Positions 14,156 to 20,410 of a DNA stretch of 20,410 bases are shown one piece after another. This DNA comes from Verrucomicrobia bacterium UBA6775 (GTDB lineage: Bacteria; Verrucomicrobiota; Verrucomicrobiia; Limisphaerales; UBA1096). A program made the translations under genes and the position numbers. The stretch is from the NCBI GenBank assembly GCA_002453165.1, contig DKGH01000037.1:1-20410 (forward strand), in the 5' to 3' direction. The notes under the pieces are model-generated. The model saw nothing but the letters and a program-made list of their open reading frames with translations, ran no database searches and was not told where the DNA came from. Each line of letters opens with the position of its first letter. Position 1 is the first letter of the stretch.

Positions 14156-14713
14156 ATGGCCGACGGCAAACCGGCAATCTTCCTTGACCGTGACGGCACA
14201 CTCATCGTCGAAACCGGTTACCTTCACGAACCCGAAAAGGTCGAACTCATCCCTGGAGCCGGCGAAGCTGTTCGCCGTTTGGCTGAAAACGGATTTGATT
14301 TGTTCATCGTGACCAATCAGGCCGGGATCGGCCGCGGTTATTTCACAGAGCAACAAATGCACGCCACCAATGAACGGGTGCGTGAGGAATTCACCAAGTT
14401 CGGGGTTACGTTTCAAAAAATTTATTTCGCCCCAGAGCCGCCCGATCAACCCAGCCGCAACCGCAAGCCATCACCGCAAATGATCCTCGATGCGCGGGAC
14501 GAATTCGGCATCGACCTCACCGCCAGTTACATGATCGGTGACAAGGCGTTGGACGTGGAGTGCGGCACCAACGCCGGCGTCAAACAGAGCATCCTCCTCC
14601 GCACCGGTTACGGCAGAGAACACGAGTCACAACTGGACCAAGCGCACCAACCATTCGCCGTCACCGACACTCTTGCCGAAGCCGCAACACTGATCCTCAG
14701 CCAAGCGGAATAG
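14156..14713 (+). CDS. gmhB: GmhB-type D,D-heptose-1,7-bisphosphate 7-phosphatase (HAD family), lacking the zinc loop
   Basis: The 185-residue HAD phosphatase of the HisB/GmhB subfamily should remove the C7 phosphate of heptose-1,7-bisphosphate. The nucleophile motif is FLDRDGTL (9-16), motif II is VTNQAGIGRGYF (52-63), the motif III lysine is in RKPSPQM, and motif IV is IGDKALDVE. Typical GmhB proteins have a Cys/His zinc-binding loop just before RKPxP. Here that segment reads APEPPDQPSRNRKPSP without any Cys, so a zinc site is unlikely. The position right after rfaE1 (6-bp gap) makes the heptose function the best call. A different sugar-phosphate substrate remains possible. Confidence 0.88.
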   Translation: MADGKPAIFLDRDGTLIVETGYLHEPEKVELIPGAGEAVRRLAENGFDLFIVTNQAGIGRGYFTEQQMHATNERVREEFTKFGVTFQKIYFAPEPPDQPSRNRKPSPQMILDARDEFGIDLTASYMIGDKALDVECGTNAGVKQSILLRTGYGREHESQLDQAHQPFAVTDTLAEAATLILSQAE

Positions 14714-14764
14714 TTTTTAGGATTTTCTTCAATCGTTGGCGGGGCTTTGGCATACTGCGCCGCG

Positions 14765-16078
14765 ATGCATGACTTTAGCTTCAAGCGGGGGAAATTATAC
14801 TGCGAAAACGAATCGGTGGTTTCACTGGTAAAACAGCACGGCTCGCCACTTTTCGTCTATTCGCATGCGACCCTCACGAGAAATTTTCAGCAACTCGACG
14901 AGGCGCTCGCCCCGCTGGATCACACGGTTTGTTTTGCGGCAAAAGCCAACTCAAACCTCGGCGTACTGCGAACCCTCGCCAACGCCGGAAGCGGATTTGA
15001 CCTCGTCAGCGGCGGTGAATTGCAGCGCATCATCGCGGCTGGCGGTGACCCTGCAAAATGCATCTTTGCCGGCGTCGGAAAAACAGAGGAGGAAATCGAA
15101 CTCGCTCTCAAGAAGGGCATTTACGCGTTCAACGCTGAGAGCGAACCGGAGCTTATCCGTATCAACAAGATTGCTCGTCGGCTGAAAAAGAAGGCGCCAA
15201 TTGCCGTGCGGGTGAACCCGAATGTGGACGCCAAGACCCATGCCAAGATCACGACCGGCACTTACGAAAACAAATTTGGTATCGCGTTTGAGGAAGTGGA
15301 GGCCATTTACGAGCGGGCATCCAATCTCAAGAATTTGCACATCCGCGGAGTGCAGATGCATATCGGCTCACAACTCACCGAGGTCGGGCCTTTTGAAAAA
15401 GCTGTTAAAAAAGTTGTCCCCCTGGCCAAGCGTCTGGCCGAAAAATACGACATCGAGTTTTTCAGCATCGGCGGAGGGCTTGGCATTGTTTACGATCCCG
15501 CACTGGAAAGCGGCGAGGCCAAGTGGTGGCGCTCGCCCAAGCGCAAAAATCTGCTCACCCCGGCCAAGTACGCAGCCAAACTCATCCCGTTGCTCAAGCC
15601 GCTTGGCCTGAAGGTCCTTATCGAGCCGGGCCGCTTCATCGCAGGTAACTGCGGCATCCTCGTCACACGGGTGGAGTACGTGAAGCAAACCGGTGTGAAG
15701 AATTTTGTCATTGTTGATGCGGCGATGAACGATCTCGCCCGCCCCGCCCTTTACGACAGCTACCACCAAATCGTGCCGCTCACCCAGCGCCCCGGCGACC
15801 ATCTGAAGAAAAATCAACTTTCCTCCGATGTCGTCGGGCCAATTTGTGAGTCCGGTGATTATTTCTGCAAAAACAGGATGCTGCCGAAGGTTGTCGAGGG
15901 CGATTATCTCGCGCTGCTGAGCGCCGGTGCTTACGGGTTCGTGATGGCGTCCAACTACAATACCCGCGCGTTTCCAGCAGAGGTTTTAGTGAAAGGCAAC
16001 CGGGCGGAAGTGGTTCGCAAGCGCCAATCACTCAAGCAGCTTTGGGCAAGTGAAAGTGTACCAAATTGGCTGAAATAA
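14765..16078 (+). CDS. lysA: Diaminopimelate decarboxylase
   Basis: LysA decarboxylates meso-diaminopimelate to L-lysine, the last step of lysine synthesis. The 437-residue fold-III PLP enzyme has the PLP lysine Lys60 in CFAAKANSN, then SGGEL, FAGVGKT and VNPNVDAKTHAKITTG. It continues with NKFGI, MHIGSQL, the glycine-rich SIGGGLG, LIEPGRFI, and the active-site Cys in ICESGDYF with DLARPALYD and GAYGFVMASNYN. It starts 51 bp after gmhB with no evident Shine-Dalgarno. The ATG at 14765 gives the standard N-terminus; an in-frame ATG at 14747 would add six residues. VPLAKRLAEK in the barrel overlaps a decayed palindrome copy near 15419-15432. Confidence 0.96.
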   Translation: MHDFSFKRGKLYCENESVVSLVKQHGSPLFVYSHATLTRNFQQLDEALAPLDHTVCFAAKANSNLGVLRTLANAGSGFDLVSGGELQRIIAAGGDPAKCIFAGVGKTEEEIELALKKGIYAFNAESEPELIRINKIARRLKKKAPIAVRVNPNVDAKTHAKITTGTYENKFGIAFEEVEAIYERASNLKNLHIRGVQMHIGSQLTEVGPFEKAVKKVVPLAKRLAEKYDIEFFSIGGGLGIVYDPALESGEAKWWRSPKRKNLLTPAKYAAKLIPLLKPLGLKVLIEPGRFIAGNCGILVTRVEYVKQTGVKNFVIVDAAMNDLARPALYDSYHQIVPLTQRPGDHLKKNQLSSDVVGPICESGDYFCKNRMLPKVVEGDYLALLSAGAYGFVMASNYNTRAFPAEVLVKGNRAEVVRKRQSLKQLWASESVPNWLK

Positions 16079-16100
16079 ACGCTCGCCCAAGCCGACCGGT

Positions 16101-18371
16101 ATGAACACCTCCCGGAATCCTTTCGTTCGGTTTCCGGGAGTTTTGTTTGCCACCTTCCTTTTTGTCATCGTTGGGCTGATCTGGCAGAGCACCAAGGTCA
16201 GCATCGATGCGAACCCAATGACGCTGCTCGAGTCCGACCGACGTCACCTCGAGACTTACGAGCGAATCTCCGAATTCTTGAATGACGACACTGCTCTGGT
16301 CATCAGTATCGAGAGCGACCAGATTTTCACTCCTGCCGGATTTGATCACATTCGGAATGTGAGTAATGCACTCACCGGGCAGGACGGGCTAGTGGATGTC
16401 AAAAGCCTGACGCACTCGTACAAGCCTGTCAGAAAAGGGTTCTCGTTTTCTATGGTCCCCTTCGTGCCAGCCGGCGAACTGTCAGAAGAACAAATCGCAA
16501 GTATCCGTGACTTCTCCATCACCCATCCTCTGGTTCGAAACATCATGGTCTCACACGATGGCAAAATCACGCTCATCACGGCAACCTACAATCGAGATCT
16601 AAGCAACTCAAAACTTAGAGCTGCCTTCCAATCCGAAACCGAAAAATTACTTCGGCCGTTCGACACACCAGAATTCCGGTTGAAAGTAATTGCGCTCCCG
16701 TTCATCGCGGAAGAATTAAGCAACGCGTTCGTCCACGACCTCTATTATGTCCTCCCAACCACTGGACTGTGTATTCTAATCGCAGTGGCACTGACTTTTC
16801 GCTCGCTATCGTGCCTTTTGTTACTGCTCATGAGTGAGGTGATTTTGACTACCGCACTGCCGGGCGTCCTTCGCATGGCCGGTTTCACATTGACTCCATA
16901 TAATATTTTACTGCTTCCGTTGTTGGCCTCAATCAACCTCACATTGTTAACTCACCAACTCACGGCCCTGCGGAGAACCGACCCTGACTTGGGCCTAGAT
17001 GAACGTTTCTCCTCGATGTTGGACACAGTGTTTTGGCCTAGTCTTTTCGCCGCAATCACAACTGCCATCGGGTTAGGATCACTAGCGGTTTGTGAGGTGT
17101 CGCAGGTTCGAAATTTCGGCCTTGCCGGAACAGTAGGCATTGGAACTATTTTCGTCTGGTCGTTCGGCCCGGGCCTATCGTTACTCAAGCTAGGTTGCCG
17201 TTTTTTGCCAAGTGCCGTTTTACCTAAATCAGTGCATCGCTCCCGCCCCACATCCTTTTATGGCTCTCTTGGCCAAGCGGCTGCCAATTGCCGCTGGGTG
17301 ACATTTGCCTTGGCCGCGATAATTTTCATCCCGGCACTCTTTGCTGTGAATCGGCTAAATATAGACATCCGCGCTATTTTTTTTCTTTCCCCCGAAAGCC
17401 ATAGCCGGCAGATGGCAGAAATGATGGATTCACGAATGGGCGGCATAAACGTCGTACAAATGGATTTCAAAACAGACAAGCCCAACGGAATCAATCAACT
17501 CGACTTCCTAAACAAACTTCAGGAGGTACAGGAGTATGCGGAAGGTAAGGGGAAATTCAGCAGCACCTATTCTTATGCGTCCTTGATGGCGATGATGAAT
17601 AGCATTTGGATTGGAGACGATTCGGGCCAGTTGACCCTTCCAACCAGTACTTTAACCCTAAATATTTTCGTTCTCGCATTGAAGGCGTTCGAATACCCAT
17701 TCCTTCAAGCGCTTAGTGATGAGAAGCAGCAGACTGCGAATTTGGTTTTGCGCACGACAGACATACCCAGCACAGAATTCGTCGCTCTCCTCGAATCCAT
17801 TGAGGACAAAGCCACTGCGATCATGCCGGAAACCGTTTCAGTCTCGGCACAAGCCGGACTACATACCGTGCTCAAGGCGGACAGGGATATCGTCGATGCA
17901 CAACTGGGCAGCCTCTGCATCACTGCGGTGACAATGTTTGCTATAATGACGCTGCTTTGGAGGTCGTTCAGGCTGGGGATCTTGGCGCTCGCAACAGGAC
18001 TGGGGCCAGTAGCTGTGTTGGCGTTGGTCGGTGCGATCTTTCAGGTGCCGCTCAACTCTGTGACAGTCATGGTCGGTGCGTTGGCACTCGGGATCGGCAT
18101 CGATGACGCTGTTCACCTCATAACACATTGGCTGAACACCAAGCGAAACGGTTCCACCGAAAATGAAGCTCTTGCTATAGCACTGGAGGCCAAGGGGCCA
18201 GCCATCCTTTGTACCAGCTTTATTTTGGTCAGCTTTTCGCTGTCGCTGCTTTGGATGAGTTTCCCACCAGTCACCCACTTTGGCTGGCTGTCGGCCGTCG
18301 CCTATGCCTCCGCTCTAGGGGCTGCCCTCTGGGCGTTGCCTTCCCTGCTCGGCTCAAAAAAGAAGCCTTAA
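16101..18371 (+). CDS. RND-superfamily (MMPL-type) membrane transporter
   Basis: The 756-residue protein is built from two RND halves. In each half, one membrane helix (residues 12-29; about 397-416) is followed by a periplasmic domain (30-210; 417-600) and a five-helix bundle (about 213-370; 602-748). It belongs with the single-chain MMPL/COG1033 exporters of lipids or hydrophobic compounds, such as HpnN-type proteins; the substrate is unknown. The second half keeps the acidic proton-relay motif GIGIDDAVHL (664-673, Asp668/Asp669). The matching first-half helix (LLPLLASINLTLLTHQL, 271-287) has no acidic residue. Codon choice looks more A/T-rich than in neighbours. It follows lysA by 22 bp. 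Its stop overlaps that of the convergent hydrolase in TTAA. Confidence 0.88.
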   Translation: MNTSRNPFVRFPGVLFATFLFVIVGLIWQSTKVSIDANPMTLLESDRRHLETYERISEFLNDDTALVISIESDQIFTPAGFDHIRNVSNALTGQDGLVDVKSLTHSYKPVRKGFSFSMVPFVPAGELSEEQIASIRDFSITHPLVRNIMVSHDGKITLITATYNRDLSNSKLRAAFQSETEKLLRPFDTPEFRLKVIALPFIAEELSNAFVHDLYYVLPTTGLCILIAVALTFRSLSCLLLLLMSEVILTTALPGVLRMAGFTLTPYNILLLPLLASINLTLLTHQLTALRRTDPDLGLDERFSSMLDTVFWPSLFAAITTAIGLGSLAVCEVSQVRNFGLAGTVGIGTIFVWSFGPGLSLLKLGCRFLPSAVLPKSVHRSRPTSFYGSLGQAAANCRWVTFALAAIIFIPALFAVNRLNIDIRAIFFLSPESHSRQMAEMMDSRMGGINVVQMDFKTDKPNGINQLDFLNKLQEVQEYAEGKGKFSSTYSYASLMAMMNSIWIGDDSGQLTLPTSTLTLNIFVLALKAFEYPFLQALSDEKQQTANLVLRTTDIPSTEFVALLESIEDKATAIMPETVSVSAQAGLHTVLKADRDIVDAQLGSLCITAVTMFAIMTLLWRSFRLGILALATGLGPVAVLALVGAIFQVPLNSVTVMVGALALGIGIDDAVHLITHWLNTKRNGSTENEALAIALEAKGPAILCTSFILVSFSLSLLWMSFPPVTHFGWLSAVAYASALGAALWALPSLLGSKKKP
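17266..17279. repeat. One-mismatch palindrome at the joint between transporter halves
   Basis: CTCTTGGCCAAGCG (13 of 14 bases) encodes SLGQA around residues 389-392. This is the cytoplasmic linker between the two RND halves, just before the seventh membrane helix. Confidence 0.75.
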
Positions 18372-19093
18372 CCAGCCTGAGCTTTCACCCACTCAACGAC
18401 CTTGGCCACCATCGCCGGCAGGGCGTCATCGCTGAATACATGGTCCGCCCCAGCTATCTGGAAAAACTCCGGAGCATTCGTCGCCTTGGCGATGATGTCT
18501 TTCGAATCAACGATAGGGACAACATCATCCTCGGTACCGTGCACTAACAGCCATGGCACGTTGATTTGTGCACCCAGATCGGCCAACGAGTTTAACGACG
18601 CCATGTCGTTCATGTAGGTACTTGAGAGCGGACAACTTTCCTCCTCCCACATGCAGCCTTCATCGGGCGTTTCCTCGCCGAATTCACGCTGCGCAAACTC
18701 CTGCGTGTGCACCATGCCGGCCAGCGAAATCAAGGCGTCGATGCGCGAATCGCTGCTCGTGCGCTTGACCCCAACCGCTCCGCCCATGCTGTGGCCGATA
18801 TAACAAATCTTCCGCTCCCCCACAGCATCAATCACGCTTCCCAAATCCTGCGTCTCCTTCGAGATCGTGCAGTCCACGAACTGTCCCTCGGAGTCGCCGT
18901 TTCCGGTAAAAGACATTCTCAACGTCGGAACGCCAGCCGCCTCGAGTCCCTCAGCGAGGGCCAGGATAAATGGACGATCCTTGTTGCCGGTCACGCCGTG
19001 GCCGATGATCGCGATAAAGTCGGAACGCGACTCCCCGGCGTGCACCGTGTAGTCGATTTTCTCCCCCTGTTGATTTCTGATTTCGCCGAACAT
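18368..19093 (-). CDS. Alpha/beta hydrolase (serine esterase-like)
   Basis: The 241-residue cytosolic protein is a complete alpha/beta hydrolase. IIGHGVTGNKDR (29-40) is the oxyanion strand-loop and FTGNGDSEG (62-70) is a cap-side motif seen in acyl-thioester and feruloyl-esterase-like members. The nucleophile is Ser102 in GHSMGG; the acid is Asp190 or a neighbour in HGTEDDVVP, and the base is His218 in GADHVFSD. The natural substrate cannot be told. The ATG at 19093 gives the standard start, directly before EIRNQQGEKIDY. The frame is open to 19222, but that extension runs through the palindrome cluster and the araB start, so I reject it. It is divergent from araB. Confidence 0.88.
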   Translation of the reverse strand: MFGEIRNQQGEKIDYTVHAGESRSDFIAIIGHGVTGNKDRPFILALAEGLEAAGVPTLRMSFTGNGDSEGQFVDCTISKETQDLGSVIDAVGERKICYIGHSMGGAVGVKRTSSDSRIDALISLAGMVHTQEFAQREFGEETPDEGCMWEEESCPLSSTYMNDMASLNSLADLGAQINVPWLLVHGTEDDVVPIVDSKDIIAKATNAPEFFQIAGADHVFSDDALPAMVAKVVEWVKAQAG

Positions 19094-19166
19094 GTGCCGG
19101 TTGAGATACCAGCCGACCGGCCGCTTGGCCAGTTTCAAGTGCGCTTGGCCAAGCGCCCGCTTGTCT
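19094..19166. promoter_or_regulatory. Divergent hydrolase-araB gap with palindrome cluster
   Basis: This 73-bp gap must drive both genes. It holds a partial copy (CGCTTGGCCA, 19122-19131) and a perfect copy (19142-19155), 20 bp apart. An interrupted inverted repeat follows: CCGCTTG at 19157-19163 and CAAGCGG at 19171-19177, with a 7-nt spacer that contains the likely araB ATG. No clear promoter hexamers were seen. Confidence 0.5.
19142..19155. repeat. Perfect palindrome between hydrolase and araB
   Basis: An exact CGCTTGGCCAAGCG ending 11 bp before the proposed araB ATG. Confidence 0.95.
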
Positions 19167-20410
19167 ATGCCAAGCGGCTTTGCCACACTGCGCGCCGTGA
19201 AATCCAAGGCCAAAGGACGCAAGGGAATCCGTTATGTCTTGGGCATCGACTTTGGAACGCTCTCCGGTCGCGCCCTGCTCGTCAACGTCGACACCGGCGA
19301 GGAGGTTGCGTGGGCGGATCACCCGTACAAAAACGCCGTGATCGAAGATGCTCTTCCCGGAAGCAAAAAGCGGCTCAAGCCCCATACCGCCCTGCAGGAT
19401 CCGGCTGACTACATCGCAGTCCTCACCAAGGCGGTTCCCAAGGTCATGCGCTTGGCCAAGGCCAAGCCGGAACAGGTCCTCGGGATCGGGACGGATTTCA
19501 CATGCTGCACCATGCTGCCCACCCTGGCAGACGGGACGCCGCTTTGTTCACAGAAAAAATGGCGCAACACTCCCCATTCTTGGGTGAAACTTTGGAAGCA
19601 CCATGCTGCACAACCAGAAGCCAACGACATCAACAAGGTCGGAGCCAAGCGCAACGAGGAGTTTATCACCGCCTATGGCGGTAAATATTCCAGCGAATGG
19701 TTCTTCTCCAAACTACTGGAAACCGTGCGGGAAGCACCCAAAGTGTACGATGCGGCTGATCGCTTTATCGAAGCCGGCGATTGGCTGGTTTGGCAATTGA
19801 CCGGGGTCGAAAAACGCTGCCTGTCTGCGGCCGGATTCAAGGCCATGCGCGTCTCGCGAGCGCGTAAAAAAAGTGAGTGGACTTACCCCGATCGTGCGTT
19901 TTTCAAGACGCTCAACCCGAAACTGACCGATGTCGTCGCCGATAAAATGAGCAGCGAAATCATCGGACTCGGGAGCAACGCCGGCGGGTTGACACAAAAA
20001 ATGGCAAAAAAGATAGGGCTTCTCCCCGGTACTCCTGTGGCTGCAGCAAATATCGATGCACACGCCGCTGTGCCGGCCAGCACCGTCACCGAAGCCGGAA
20101 AACTGGTCATGATCATGGGAACCAGCACCTGCCACATGCTGGCAGCCAAGCGAGAGAAGCCAGTCGAAGGCGTTTGTGGCATCGTTCAAGATGGTGTTAT
20201 TCCAGGACTTTGGGGCTACGAAGCGGGTCAATCCGGCGTTGGCGATTTATTCGCCTGGTATGTCGAGAACGGGATTCCTGCAGAACTTGGCCAAGCGGCG
20301 AAACGAGCCAAGCTCGACATTTATCAATATCTAGAGCAGCAGGCAGCCAAACTAAAACCGGCTGAAAGCGGACTCCTCGCCCTCGACTGGTGGAACGGAA
20401 ACCGCTCCGT
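19167..20410 (+). CDS. araB: Ribulokinase, 3' end beyond window
   Basis: This is an FGGY-family kinase that phosphorylates L-ribulose in arabinose catabolism. The 414 visible residues match AraB in order. VLGIDFGTLSGRALLV is the N-terminal phosphate-binding motif, followed by HPRDYI-like DPADYIAVL, GIGTDFTCCTMLP, VKLWKHHAA, GGKYSSEWFFSKLLE, FIEAGDWLVWQLTG, AAGFKAM, ANIDAHAAVPAS, MIMGTSTCHML, GLWGYEAGQSGVGD and LALDWWNG. The frame is open to the window edge and the C-terminal third is missing. The start is either ATG 19167 or GTG 19197; both lie in frame without a Shine-Dalgarno. Two palindrome cores fall in the gene: RLAKAK in the loop before the GIGTDF strand, and ELGQAAKR near residue 376. 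No araA/araD is visible. Confidence 0.93.
   Translation, partial: MPSGFATLRAVKSKAKGRKGIRYVLGIDFGTLSGRALLVNVDTGEEVAWADHPYKNAVIEDALPGSKKRLKPHTALQDPADYIAVLTKAVPKVMRLAKAKPEQVLGIGTDFTCCTMLPTLADGTPLCSQKKWRNTPHSWVKLWKHHAAQPEANDINKVGAKRNEEFITAYGGKYSSEWFFSKLLETVREAPKVYDAADRFIEAGDWLVWQLTGVEKRCLSAAGFKAMRVSRARKKSEWTYPDRAFFKTLNPKLTDVVADKMSSEIIGLGSNAGGLTQKMAKKIGLLPGTPVAAANIDAHAAVPASTVTEAGKLVMIMGTSTCHMLAAKREKPVEGVCGIVQDGVIPGLWGYEAGQSGVGDLFAWYVENGIPAELGQAAKRAKLDIYQYLEQQAAKLKPAESGLLALDWWNGNRS
19449..19462. repeat. Core palindrome copy in araB (RLAK frame)
   Basis: CGCTTGGCCAAGGC keeps the first 12 bases of the element and is read as RLAKA. Confidence 0.75.
20284..20297. repeat. Core palindrome copy in araB (LGQA frame)
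   Basis: AACTTGGCCAAGCG keeps the last 12 bases and is read as ELGQA. The same gene thus uses both permitted frames of the element. Confidence 0.75.

Noticed and set aside
4187..19155. Repeated 14-mer as a CRISPR array
   Set aside because: Copies are scattered over 15 kb at irregular distances, partly inside genes, with no spacer-repeat regularity and no cas genes.
19094..19222. Longer hydrolase start at 19222
   Set aside because: The extra 43 residues are encoded by the palindrome cluster and would overlap the araB start. The family-like sequence begins at 19093.
3961..20297. Palindromes as inverted ends of an insertion sequence or MITE
   Set aside because: No transposase, no constant sequence between copies and no target duplications are visible; single isolated copies are the rule.

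Overview
The window looks like a chromosomal segment of a moderately GC-rich, Gram-negative bacterium of the PVC group, most likely a verrucomicrobium. The grounds are family resemblance. There is a secreted CotH-type protein, a long secreted beta-propeller paired with a plastocyanin-type copper protein, a TIM-barrel isomerase with a combined Tat/lipoprotein signal, a LarA-type racemase homologue, and heptose (LPS core) genes. Most starts have no recognisable Shine-Dalgarno sequence. No rRNA, tRNA, CRISPR array, transposase or phage gene was seen. No gene-free stretch exceeds about 125 bp.

Layout. (1) 6-2393, plus strand: trpF, then a secreted CotH-family protein. (2) 9283 down to 2415, minus strand: a tightly packed six-gene set with overlaps or gaps of 15 bp or less. 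In transcription order it is a LarA-like nickel racemase/epimerase homologue, a secreted cupredoxin, a secreted beta-propeller, a Tat-exported TIM-barrel isomerase, a short-chain dehydrogenase and an L-2-hydroxyglutarate oxidase (lhgO). An SMP-30/gluconolactonase gene with a Tat signal diverges from it (9387-10433). Together they suggest uptake and oxidation of sugars or sugar acids through lactones and 2-hydroxy acids; the substrate is not visible. (3) 10556-12279: ndk with an intrinsic terminator, an EVE-domain protein on the minus strand, and a YggS-type PLP protein. (4) 12331-18371, plus strand: thiG, rfaE1 (overlapping thiG by 8 bp), gmhB, lysA and a large RND/MMPL transporter. (5) 18368-20410: an alpha/beta hydrolase on the minus strand, convergent with the transporter by a 4-bp overlap, and a divergent ribulokinase gene (araB) running off the window.

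The most unusual feature is a dispersed 14-bp perfect palindrome, CGCTTGGCCAAGCG. Read by eye it occurs 9 times exactly, and its 10-bp core CTTGGCCAAG occurs 17 times, with further decayed copies. It lies in four of the five longest intergenic gaps and also inside genes. Every in-gene copy is read in only two of the three possible frames, giving (R)LAK or LGQA and never the Trp-Pro frame AWPS. Overlapping copies on a 12-bp period encode RLAKRLAK in the dehydrogenase and in RfaE1. It resembles the cyanobacterial HIP1 palindrome in behaviour but has a different sequence. It is the best candidate here for an undescribed genome-wide element: a protein-binding, methylation, uptake or nucleoid-organising site.
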